Assembly: GCA_937951455.1 (NCBI GenBank)
Contig: CALFBU010000237.1
Location: 1 to 5,685 of the forward strand
DNA length: 5,685 bases
Source: an uncultured Rhizobiaceae group bacterium
GTDB taxonomy: Bacteria; Pseudomonadota; Alphaproteobacteria; Rhizobiales; Rhizobiaceae
Direction: 5' to 3'
Below the pieces are notes generated by a model. That model worked only from the letters and a program-made list of their open reading frames with translations, was not told the DNA's origin and did no database searches. The position numbers and the translations under genes were made by a program. Below are positions 1 to 5,113 of the stretch, one piece after another (positions within the stretch are counted from its first letter, which is position 1; each line of letters opens with the position of its first letter).

Positions 1-980
1 TCAAAACCTGGAATTGAAAGCGGGTTGTCCATGACGGCATTTCTGTCTGGTGTGTCGATGGCAAGGTTGCCAATAAAGGCATCAAATATGGTCTGGATCA
101 TTTTAGGGTCTGTGTTTTTTGCAATGACCACCAATTGCGTATTTGTGTTTTCAAACATCCATTCTTCGTGTTTTTCAAAATCATGAACAATTTGTCCTGA
201 CACTTGAACCAATAAAGGTTGTGCGGGGTGTTCCTCGACTTTTACAAAACCCTTTATGCGTAGCAGATTTTCGCCGATGGCATTTGAGAGATGATGTAAC
301 AGACCTGCAACGGTTTTGATGTCCAGCACTTGCGGTGTTTCGAGTAGCAACGAAGTAAAGTCTGAACGATGCGCGTGTGTTTTATCGGATGGTTTGATTG
401 AACGCTGTGAAATTAACTCAGGTGATATATCGTCGGCTTTATCGAGGACAAGCGCTGTGCGATTGTATTTTTCTATCGTCGCTTGCGCAGTTTTTTTATC
501 ACCGCCCAAATCATGTTTTGTGAGAAAAATAACGTCTGCGATTGCCAGTTGTTTTTCTGCTTCTTCGTTCTGAGTCAGCAAGCTTTCGCCTCTGAAACAG
601 TCGTAGACTGTCAACACTTCCGCAGGCGCATAAGTGCCTTGAAGTTTGGGATGAAAGGCAAGCGATTGGAAAATTGGCAAGGGGTCTGCAATGCCTGTTG
701 TTTCAATGATGATGCGATCAAAACGCGTTGCATCGAGCTCCAGTAGAGTATCGACCATTTCCCCGCGAATGCTACAGCACAGACAGCCGTTGGAGAGTTC
801 CAAAATGGTATCGGAACTTGTTTCAATGAGTAAATGATCAAGTGCGACCTCGCCAAACTCGTTCACAATGACCAGCGTGTTTGAAAAAGCTTCAAGCTTT
901 AAAAGCTGGTTTAGGAGGGTGGTTTTGCCTGATCCTAAAAAGCCAGAGAGAATGTAAACGGGTTTGAGACTGTCTTTCAC
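1..980 (-). CDS. G3E-family (CobW/COG0523-type) GTPase, putative metallochaperone; 3' end cut by window edge
   Basis: Cytoplasmic GTP-binding protein of the SIMIBI class, whose relatives insert or allocate metals (cobalt for CobW, nickel for HypB/UreG, zinc for ZNG1-like members). I translated 326 codons to the left edge with no stop. Visible motifs are the Walker A loop GFLGSGKTT at residues 13-21, the family metal-binding CxCC as CLCC at 66-69, the Walker B region ETTGIADP at 93-100, and TKHD at 154-157 in the guanine-specificity position. Residues from about 200 onward, with HAHRSDF followed by LLRIKGFVKV, match the CobW C-terminal domain. Families are usually 320-350 residues or longer, so little is missing. 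The GTG start lies two bases after the carboxypeptidase stop, with only a weak AAGAGA upstream, which suggests translational coupling. The exact metal and client cannot be told from sequence; I therefore give no cob symbol. Family assignment is very secure. Confidence 0.93.
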   Translation of the reverse strand, partial: MKDSLKPVYILSGFLGSGKTTLLNQLLKLEAFSNTLVIVNEFGEVALDHLLIETSSDTILELSNGCLCCSIRGEMVDTLLELDATRFDRIIIETTGIADPLPIFQSLAFHPKLQGTYAPAEVLTVYDCFRGESLLTQNEEAEKQLAIADVIFLTKHDLGGDKKTAQATIEKYNRTALVLDKADDISPELISQRSIKPSDKTHAHRSDFTSLLLETPQVLDIKTVAGLLHHLSNAIGENLLRIKGFVKVEEHPAQPLLVQVSGQIVHDFEKHEEWMFENTNTQLVVIAKNTDPKMIQTIFDAFIGNLAIDTPDRNAVMDNPLSIPGF

Positions 981-982
981 GG

Positions 983-2140
983 TTATGGTCTCTTGGTAGG
1001 CAAGGGAATGTTTCCCGTTGCTGCGCTGCCGATTGTTTCAAGCACAATAGGGCCAACGTTAAGCACACTTTTGGGGCGCTTCGTCGGAACTGGAATTGTT
1101 CCAATATTGGCAAAGGATGCCGTACTTGCAGGGCCATCTATCCCACCTGTTGTGATGTTTAAGATTTTCGATGAAACTCTTCTTGGGTGCAGATGGGGAG
1201 AATTGATTTTTGCCTGACCAGCACCCGGGTCATAGCGTGAACTTCTTGCCTGTTCGGTGCACAGAATTGGGCGCATGTTTTTGGGTTTGTTTCCCTGTGA
1301 AGCAGCGCTGTAAATGTTTCCTATGCGAGCGTCCGCGTTTTGAAAGCCTGCTTCAAGTAATTGTGCGGCAGAGACTGCGCGTTCAGTTTGCGAGGAGGTT
1401 CCCATAACCACCGCAATCAAACTACGCCCGTTGCGGGTGGCTGATCCCACGAGGTTATAGCCAGAAGCGCAGACAAAACCCGTCTTCATGCCGTTTGCGC
1501 CTTTGAAACGTTCCAGTAGCAGATTATATGAATAATGCGTTTTAACCGGTGTTTTGATGGCAGCGGCTTCAAACATGTAAGCGTATTGTGGGAACTCTTT
1601 TAAAATCTGTGCGGACAATAAAGCCATGTCACGGGCGGATGAAACCTGATTTGCGCTATGCAATCCATTTGAGTTTGCAAATTTCGTATTCGTCATCCCC
1701 AAACGGTTTGCTTCGGAATTCATGCGTGCAACAAAATTTTTCAAATTGCCCGCAACCGCTTCACCAAGGGCATGAGATACATCATTGGCGCTTTTGATGA
1801 TAATAATCTTTAACGCCGTGTCTATGCGAAGTCTGACGCCTTGCTTATACCCCATCCTGCTTGGGGGTTGCTTGCGAGCAGCATTGGAAATGATCACGGG
1901 TGAGCCATCTTCAATCTTGCCTGATTTTATTGCTCTAAACGTTACATATGCCGTCATCAATTTGGTCAGGGAAGCTGGATACCAACGGTCGTTTATGTTT
2001 TGCCCTGCCAGTATATCGCCTGAGTTTGCGTCAATCACGATGTAGGGATTTTTTAGGTTAAGCTTTTCCGCCTTCGCGCTGAAGGGTAAAATGAAAAAAA
2101 CCACGGTCAAGATTGAAACGATTAGATTTGAGCGATACAT
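983..2140 (-). CDS. D-alanyl-D-alanine carboxypeptidase (S11 family, low-molecular-mass PBP), exported
   Basis: Periplasmic serine peptidase that removes the terminal D-Ala from peptidoglycan pentapeptides and so limits cross-linking. From the ATG at 2140 it has 385 residues. Residues 1-24 form a signal peptide (short basic start, hydrophobic core, AKA before E25). The three catalytic motifs are present and well spaced: SLTK at 57-60 (nucleophile S57, base K60), SAN at 117-119 and KTG at 219-221. After about residue 275 the protein lacks an obvious PBP5 C-terminal beta domain and becomes a Pro/Ser/Gly-rich tail with two near-identical motifs, IPVPTKRP (349-356) and IPLPTKRP (378-385, the very C-terminus). 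An in-frame GTG at 2167 would add nine residues in front of the signal peptide. I prefer 2140 because it gives a normal signal peptide, although neither start has a strong ribosome binding site. It is the first gene of a leftward pair with the G3E GTPase. Confidence 0.93.
   Translation of the reverse strand: MYRSNLIVSILTVVFFILPFSAKAEKLNLKNPYIVIDANSGDILAGQNINDRWYPASLTKLMTAYVTFRAIKSGKIEDGSPVIISNAARKQPPSRMGYKQGVRLRIDTALKIIIIKSANDVSHALGEAVAGNLKNFVARMNSEANRLGMTNTKFANSNGLHSANQVSSARDMALLSAQILKEFPQYAYMFEAAAIKTPVKTHYSYNLLLERFKGANGMKTGFVCASGYNLVGSATRNGRSLIAVVMGTSSQTERAVSAAQLLEAGFQNADARIGNIYSAASQGNKPKNMRPILCTEQARSSRYDPGAGQAKINSPHLHPRRVSSKILNITTGGIDGPASTASFANIGTIPVPTKRPKSVLNVGPIVLETIGSAATGNIPLPTKRP
986..1096 (-). 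repeat. Duplicated IP(V/L)PTKRP motif in carboxypeptidase tail
   Basis: Two copies of an eight-residue Pro/Lys/Arg motif are encoded at 1073-1096 (IPVPTKRP) and 986-1009 (IPLPTKRP). They differ at one residue and are separated by 21 residues. The second copy ends exactly at the stop codon. The DNA copies have drifted more than the protein, which suggests selection on the peptide. The function is unknown; a basic, proline-rich extracytoplasmic tail could contact the cell wall, but that is a guess. Confidence 0.7.
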
Positions 2141-2174
2141 ATGACTTAATATAAATGTTGTTTGCACTTAGAAT

Positions 2175-2207
2175 ATGGTTCAATCACATTGTTTGATGGT
2201 GAACCAT
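2175..2207. repeat. Perfect 8-bp inverted repeat, 17-bp spacer (candidate operator)
   Basis: ATGGTTCA at 2175-2182 is matched exactly by TGAACCAT at 2200-2207. The right arm lies within the proposed -35/-10 spacer of the amidohydrolase promoter. The two arms are centred 25 bp apart, so a protein contacting both would need to span well over two helical turns or bind as a tetramer. A transcript hairpin with a long loop is the alternative. Confidence 0.5.
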
Positions 2208-2208
2208 C
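2195..2208. repeat. Perfect 6-bp inverted repeat GATGGT-GA-ACCATC
   Basis: Arms GATGGT (2195-2200) and ACCATC (2203-2208) are separated by two bases. This compact palindrome overlaps the right arm of the longer repeat and the last bases of the proposed -35 box, a usual position for a repressor dimer. The 14-bp size suits a helix-turn-helix dimer such as a GntR- or LysR-type regulator. No such regulator gene is in the window. Confidence 0.5.
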
Positions 2209-2227
2209 TTCAACTAACATATTTGTC

Positions 2228-2231
2228 AGGA
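2228..2231 (+). promoter_or_regulatory. Ribosome binding site fixing the amidohydrolase start
   Basis: AGGA sits six bases before the ATG at 2238. It selects this start over an in-frame ATG at 2175, which would add 21 residues with no family similarity and would place the start inside the inverted repeat. Confidence 0.75.
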
Positions 2232-2237
2232 ATAAAC

Positions 2238-3407
2238 ATGCCTATTATCAATCGTATGGCCGAACTTCACGATGAAATTACTGAGTGGCGCAAGGAAATC
2301 CATGAAAATCCCGAGTTGGATTATGCGGTTCATGAAACGGCTGCCAATGTGGCTTCCAAGCTTGAAGCTTTCGGCTGCGATGAAGTGGTAACAGGCATTG
2401 GACGTACCGGTGTTGTGGGTATCATTCATGGCAAAACACAAAAGAGTGGATATTGCGTTGGTCTTCGTGCGGATATGGATGCCTTGCCGATTACGGAAGC
2501 GGTGGATCGGCCTTATAAATCGAAAAACCCTGGCAAGATGCACGCATGTGGACATGATGGGCATACGGCGATGTTATTGGGCGCTGCAAAATATTTGGCT
2601 GAAACCCGTAATTTTGACGGATCCGTGGCGGTTATTTTCCAACCAGCCGAAGAAGGTGGCGCAGGTGGCAAGGCCATGGTGGAAGATGGCATGATGGATC
2701 GTTTCAAGATCAACGAAGTATATGGCATGCACAATTTGCCGGGTCTTGATGTGGGTGAGTTTGCCATCAAGCCAGGCCCTATCATGGCGGCCACTGACGA
2801 ATTTCACATCAAGCTAACAGGCAAGGGTGCTCATGCGGCCATGCCACATTTGGGGAATGATCCGATTGTAATTGGTGCGCAAATTGTAACAAGCCTTCAG
2901 TCGATTGTCTCACGCAATGCTTCGCCATTTGACTCACTGGTTGTCACCGTAACCAAATTTAATGCAGGCACTGCCATGAATGTTATTCCTGAAACAGTGG
3001 AAATTGCGGGAACCATTCGCAGCCTGTCAGAAGACTCCCGTCAATTGGGCATGAAACGCCTTCGTGAAATTGCTGAAGGCATTTCTGCTGCTAATAATGC
3101 GCAAAGCTCCGTCACCTTTCATGAGGGATATCCTGTAACGTCCAACCATGAGGCTGAAACGCAAAAAGCGGTTGAAATCGCTTCAAGCATCGCTGGTGCC
3201 GATAAGGTCGAGGCCAACACAGAGGCGACCATGGGGGGAGAGGATTTCTCTTATATGCTTCTTGAGCGCCCAGGTGCGTTCATTTTTGTTGGCAACGGGG
3301 ATACTGCGGGATTGCATCACCCTGAATATGATTTCAACGATGAAGCCATTCCCTATGGTACGTCCTATTGGGCCAAGCTTGCCGAAACGATTATGCCTGC
3401 GGCTTAG
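2238..3407 (+). CDS. M20D-family metal-dependent amidohydrolase (hippurate hydrolase / N-acyl-amino-acid hydrolase type)
   Basis: Cytoplasmic metallohydrolase that cleaves amide bonds of N-acyl or N-aroyl amino acids; relatives include HipO, bacterial aminoacylases and the plant IAA-amino acid hydrolases. It has 389 residues, the standard family length. In order, I see RADMDALPI at 78-86, CGHDGH at 104-109 (ligands C104 and H106), PAEEG at 136-140 (E138 and E139, catalytic base and ligand), YGMHNLPG at 162-169 (H165), a dimerisation domain at roughly 184-297, GGEDFSYM at 333-340 and LHHPEYDF at 359-366 (H360). All metal and catalytic residues of the Cys-containing M20D subgroup are present, so it should be active. 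No signal peptide is visible. The substrate cannot be set from sequence; hippurate, indole-3-acetyl or other acyl conjugates are all possible. It stands alone, divergent from the carboxypeptidase gene and convergent with the regulator. Confidence 0.93.
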   Translation: MPIINRMAELHDEITEWRKEIHENPELDYAVHETAANVASKLEAFGCDEVVTGIGRTGVVGIIHGKTQKSGYCVGLRADMDALPITEAVDRPYKSKNPGKMHACGHDGHTAMLLGAAKYLAETRNFDGSVAVIFQPAEEGGAGGKAMVEDGMMDRFKINEVYGMHNLPGLDVGEFAIKPGPIMAATDEFHIKLTGKGAHAAMPHLGNDPIVIGAQIVTSLQSIVSRNASPFDSLVVTVTKFNAGTAMNVIPETVEIAGTIRSLSEDSRQLGMKRLREIAEGISAANNAQSSVTFHEGYPVTSNHEAETQKAVEIASSIAGADKVEANTEATMGGEDFSYMLLERPGAFIFVGNGDTAGLHHPEYDFNDEAIPYGTSYWAKLAETIMPAA

Positions 3408-3422
3408 TTGTTTGTTTCTTAC

Positions 3423-4106
3423 CTATTGATCCCAAGCATCTGAAATTCGTCTTTGGAGTTCGCTTGTGTTTTTAATCACAAGCGCTCCTTTGGTTTTTTC
3501 AAAAATGCCTTGTTTATGCAGTGCATTCAGCTCCCTTGAGACAACTTCACGCCTGGTACCTATTCTGTCCGCCAGTTCTTGTTGCGTTGGCGGTGGGCTA
3601 ATGCTGCGCTGTCCTTCATGTCCAAGTCTGGGTTTGGAAAGTCTAAGCAGTTCTGCATAAATTCGATGCTTGGCTTGCAAGAAAGATTGTTCAGCCAAAC
3701 GCATGTTTAAGGTTCGAATCCGTTGCGTTAGAACCTTCATAACGTCCAGATTTATCTCTGTTGAAAGGGTGATGAGTTTTAGAAATGTGCTTCTTGGAAC
3801 AATACAAAGTTTGCTTTTGTATAACGTCGTGACGTTGGCACTTCTAGTTTCGCCATCAATTGCAGCCAGTTCTCCAAAGAAATCACCCGGTCCCATTTCA
3901 CCCAGGATCACCTCCTTGCCAATGGAAAGACGACTGATAATACGCACCAGTCCTGAAATCACAAAGCGAACATCACTTGTCTGTTCATCAATATCGATCA
4001 CCAATTCATTGGCGTCATATTCTTTCCAGATACATTCTTTCGCGAGTTGGGCGCCTTTTTCCGGATCTAATGAAGAAAAAAGCGGGATGTTGCATAAATT
4101 ATCCAT
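3423..4106 (-). CDS. Crp/Fnr-family transcriptional regulator with cyclic-nucleotide-binding domain
   Basis: DNA-binding regulator of 227 residues, the usual Crp/Fnr length. The N-terminal cyclic-nucleotide-binding beta-roll spans about residues 8-120 and has an intact phosphate-binding cassette: GDFFGELA at 74-81, then TRSA at 87-90, so E79, R88 and S89 are in the cAMP-binding positions known from Crp. A long dimerisation helix covers about 115-145. The winged helix-turn-helix follows at about 172-215, with PTQQELADRIG as the first helix and RREVVSREL (185-193) as the recognition helix. There is no N-terminal cysteine cluster typical of Fnr, only scattered C5, C25 and C101, so an iron-sulfur oxygen sensor is unlikely. 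cAMP or another cyclic nucleotide is the probable ligand. The gene is divergent from the TauE/SafE permease and ends 15 bp from the amidohydrolase. No strong ribosome binding site is visible, but the start gives the expected N-terminus. Confidence 0.92.
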   Translation of the reverse strand: MDNLCNIPLFSSLDPEKGAQLAKECIWKEYDANELVIDIDEQTSDVRFVISGLVRIISRLSIGKEVILGEMGPGDFFGELAAIDGETRSANVTTLYKSKLCIVPRSTFLKLITLSTEINLDVMKVLTQRIRTLNMRLAEQSFLQAKHRIYAELLRLSKPRLGHEGQRSISPPPTQQELADRIGTRREVVSRELNALHKQGIFEKTKGALVIKNTSELQRRISDAWDQ

Positions 4107-4236
4107 TGATGACTCGCTTGGTCTGGTTCATGTTCTTTTTAACAGACTGCTCAAAACCACGGGTATTGATATACTTGGTGACGCCTCTCGCACTCTATCT
4201 TGGCACTATGATTGCGTGAATTTTAAAGGAAAACAA
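4107..4236. promoter_or_regulatory. Divergent promoter region between Crp-type regulator and permease
   Basis: This 130-bp spacer must hold the leftward regulator promoter and probably the permease promoter. TGTT (4131-4134), six bases and AACA (4141-4144) form a short 14-bp palindrome whose size fits a Crp/Fnr-type site, but it lacks the TGTGA or TTGAT half-site consensus. GTCTG (4121-4125) and CAGAC (4143-4147) form a second inverted repeat that could fold in the regulator's leader RNA. No convincing -35/-10 pair stands out on either strand. Confidence 0.45.
4226..4230 (+). promoter_or_regulatory. Ribosome binding site fixing the permease GTG start
   Basis: AAGGA lies six bases before the GTG at 4237, the strongest ribosome binding site in the window along with that of the right-end gene. 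It rules out most of the long in-frame open stretch upstream, which runs antisense through the regulator. An in-frame GTG at 4216 is a weaker alternative that would itself contain this site. Confidence 0.75.
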
Positions 4237-4974
4237 GTGGCTATCCTTTTTGATTTTCTCACTTTGAGTGAGTTGCTGCTTTGTTGCGGTATTGTGGTGT
4301 TTGCTTCTATTTTGCAAGTTTCGATCGGTATGGGGTTTGGCATGCTTGCTTCACCTCTTATTGCCTTGGTAAAACCAGAACTTGTTCCGGGTTCCATTTT
4401 GGCGATGGGGCTTTTCGTTGCTTTTTCCGGTGCATGGCGCGAACGTCATAATATTTCATTTAATGAACTCAAGCTTGGGATTGTCGGGCGCATCATTGGA
4501 AGCGTTATGGCTTTTGGACTGCTTTTGCTTATTCCCGATGTGGAGAGCTTTTTTATTATCTTCGGTGTGATCATGCTTATCGCGATTGGCATGACTGCAT
4601 ATGGCAGAAAAATACCCTTTAGTGATAAGAGCCTTTTAAACCTGTCCATCGTTTCGGGTCTCATGGGGTCTATAACAGCTGTCGGTGCGCCTCCCATGGC
4701 GCTGATTTATCATGATAGGGATCCCGCGATTGTACGACCTACGCTAAACGCTTTTTTCTTTGCCGGATCTGTATTGGGCCTCATCAGCCTGGGGTTTAGC
4801 GGTTGGATATCTGTGCAAGACTTCATCGCAGCGATTATTTTCATACCCGCAATGTTTGTAGGTATTTTAATCTCAACCCCGTTCAAGAAGCTACCAAGCG
4901 CATTTATGTCAAAGCTTTTGCTAGCTTTGTCTGCGGTAGCCTCAGTTTTGTTAATTCTGAGAGGCATCTCATAG
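4237..4974 (+). CDS. TauE/SafE-family membrane permease (putative sulfite/organosulfonate or anion exporter)
   Basis: Inner-membrane protein of 245 residues, normal for the TauE/SafE (COG0730) family, whose studied members move sulfite, sulfoacetate and related organic anions. It is hydrophobic almost throughout, with about eight membrane segments (roughly 9-28, 33-46, 52-66, 80-99, 103-121, 133-152, 169-187 and 192-215, plus a last one near 225-242). The two family-typical glycine-rich segments are present: IGMGFGMLASP at 30-40 in the first half and SGLMGSITAVGAPP at 140-153 at the start of the second half. The charged loops (WRERHN near 67-72, GRKIPFSDK near 123-131) separate the helices. 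It starts with GTG behind a clear AAGGA. It is divergent from a Crp-type regulator, which may control it. No sulfonate-catabolic genes adjoin it, so the substrate is unknown. Confidence 0.88.
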   Translation: MAILFDFLTLSELLLCCGIVVFASILQVSIGMGFGMLASPLIALVKPELVPGSILAMGLFVAFSGAWRERHNISFNELKLGIVGRIIGSVMAFGLLLLIPDVESFFIIFGVIMLIAIGMTAYGRKIPFSDKSLLNLSIVSGLMGSITAVGAPPMALIYHDRDPAIVRPTLNAFFFAGSVLGLISLGFSGWISVQDFIAAIIFIPAMFVGILISTPFKKLPSAFMSKLLLALSAVASVLLILRGIS

Positions 4975-4991
4975 TAACTAGAAATGCTCCG

Positions 4992-5004
4992 TAAGAATTT
5001 CTTA
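4992..5004. repeat. AT-rich palindrome TAAGAA-T-TTCTTA
   Basis: Two perfect 6-bp arms (4992-4997 and 4999-5004) flank a single T, 18 bp after the permease stop. It is too AT-rich and lacks the T-tract needed for a standard terminator; an operator or chance palindrome are the alternatives. Confidence 0.4.
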
Positions 5005-5048
5005 AAAATTGATATATTACAATGTCTTATTAAATTTGTGGCGGTTTT

Positions 5049-5064
5049 TTAACCTTTTCCTAAC
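5049..5064 (+). promoter_or_regulatory. Candidate CtrA-binding site (TTAA-N7-CTAAC)
   Basis: TTAA (5049-5052), seven bases and CTAAC (5060-5064) match the alphaproteobacterial CtrA consensus TTAA-N7-TTAA with one mismatch, and the repeated AACC units are 11 bp apart. If TATACT at 5075-5080 is the -10 box, this site covers the -35 region, as in CtrA-activated promoters. In AT-rich DNA a one-mismatch match can arise by chance. Confidence 0.4.
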
Positions 5065-5087
5065 CCTTGTTCAATATACTTTAATGT

Positions 5088-5102
5088 GGGGCAAAAGGGG
5101 CA
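5088..5102 (+). repeat. Short direct repeat of GGGGCA, period 9
   Basis: GGGGCA occurs at 5088-5093 and again at 5097-5102, separated by AAA, just before the AGAGGA ribosome binding site. It is the only G-rich block in an otherwise AT-rich leader. Purpose unknown. Confidence 0.4.
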
Positions 5103-5113
5103 TTAGAGGAAAA

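Larger units (their letters stand above)
2141..2237. promoter_or_regulatory. Divergent promoter region between carboxypeptidase and amidohydrolase genes
   Basis: This is the only spacer from which both the leftward carboxypeptidase-GTPase pair and the rightward amidohydrolase can start. On the plus strand a plausible sigma-70 promoter is TTGATG (2193-2198), a 16-bp spacer and TAACAT (2215-2220), about 18 bp before the amidohydrolase start codon. I could not pick a convincing -10/-35 pair for the leftward genes. Two overlapping inverted repeats occupy 2175-2208, inside and next to the proposed rightward promoter. The region is certain to be intergenic; the exact promoter boxes are a by-eye proposal. 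Confidence 0.5.
4975..5113 (+). promoter_or_regulatory. AT-rich leader of the right-end membrane-protein gene
   Basis: This 139-bp spacer is markedly AT-rich. It holds, in order, a 13-base AT-rich palindrome, TTGATA (5009-5014) with TAAATT (5031-5036) at 16-bp spacing as one weak promoter option, a near-consensus CtrA box (5049-5064), TATACT (5075-5080) and TTTAAT (5080-5085) as -10-like boxes, a short tandem repeat and the AGAGGA ribosome binding site (5105-5110). No GC-rich hairpin with a T-tract follows the permease gene, so I see no clear intrinsic terminator. Confidence 0.5.

Noticed and set aside
519..521. TKHD instead of NKxD in the GTPase guanine-specificity motif (first residue codon at 519-521)
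   Set aside because: A Thr or Ser in place of the Asn is common in bacterial G3E proteins, so it is not evidence of lost GTPase activity.
611..1137. Leftward 81-residue open frames at 611-856 and 892-1137
   Set aside because: They are out-of-frame shadows of the GTPase and carboxypeptidase genes, with no ribosome binding site and implausible composition.
2141..2167. GTG at 2167 as the carboxypeptidase start
   Set aside because: It adds nine residues before a normal signal peptide and has no ribosome binding site. It cannot be fully excluded because the site before 2140 is also weak.
2175..2237. Upstream ATG at 2175 as the amidohydrolase start
   Set aside because: No ribosome binding site, extra residues unlike the family, and it lies within the inverted repeats; the ATG at 2238 has AGGA at ideal spacing and yields the usual length.
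3404..3422. Possible bidirectional terminator in the convergent 15-bp gap
   Set aside because: The gap is T-rich, but only a 4-bp GCCG/CGGC stem with a 15-base loop can be formed nearby, too weak for an intrinsic terminator.
4163..4174. GTAT-TGAT-ATAC as an operator before the permease
   Set aside because: The arms are only 4 bp and AT-rich, which is expected by chance in a spacer of this size.
3670..4236. Open frame continuous with the permease that would extend it by 189 residues at the N-terminus, antisense to the regulator
   Set aside because: It overlaps a well-supported Crp/Fnr gene on the other strand, has no family resemblance there, and a good ribosome binding site precedes the GTG at 4237, which gives a normal-length TauE/SafE protein.
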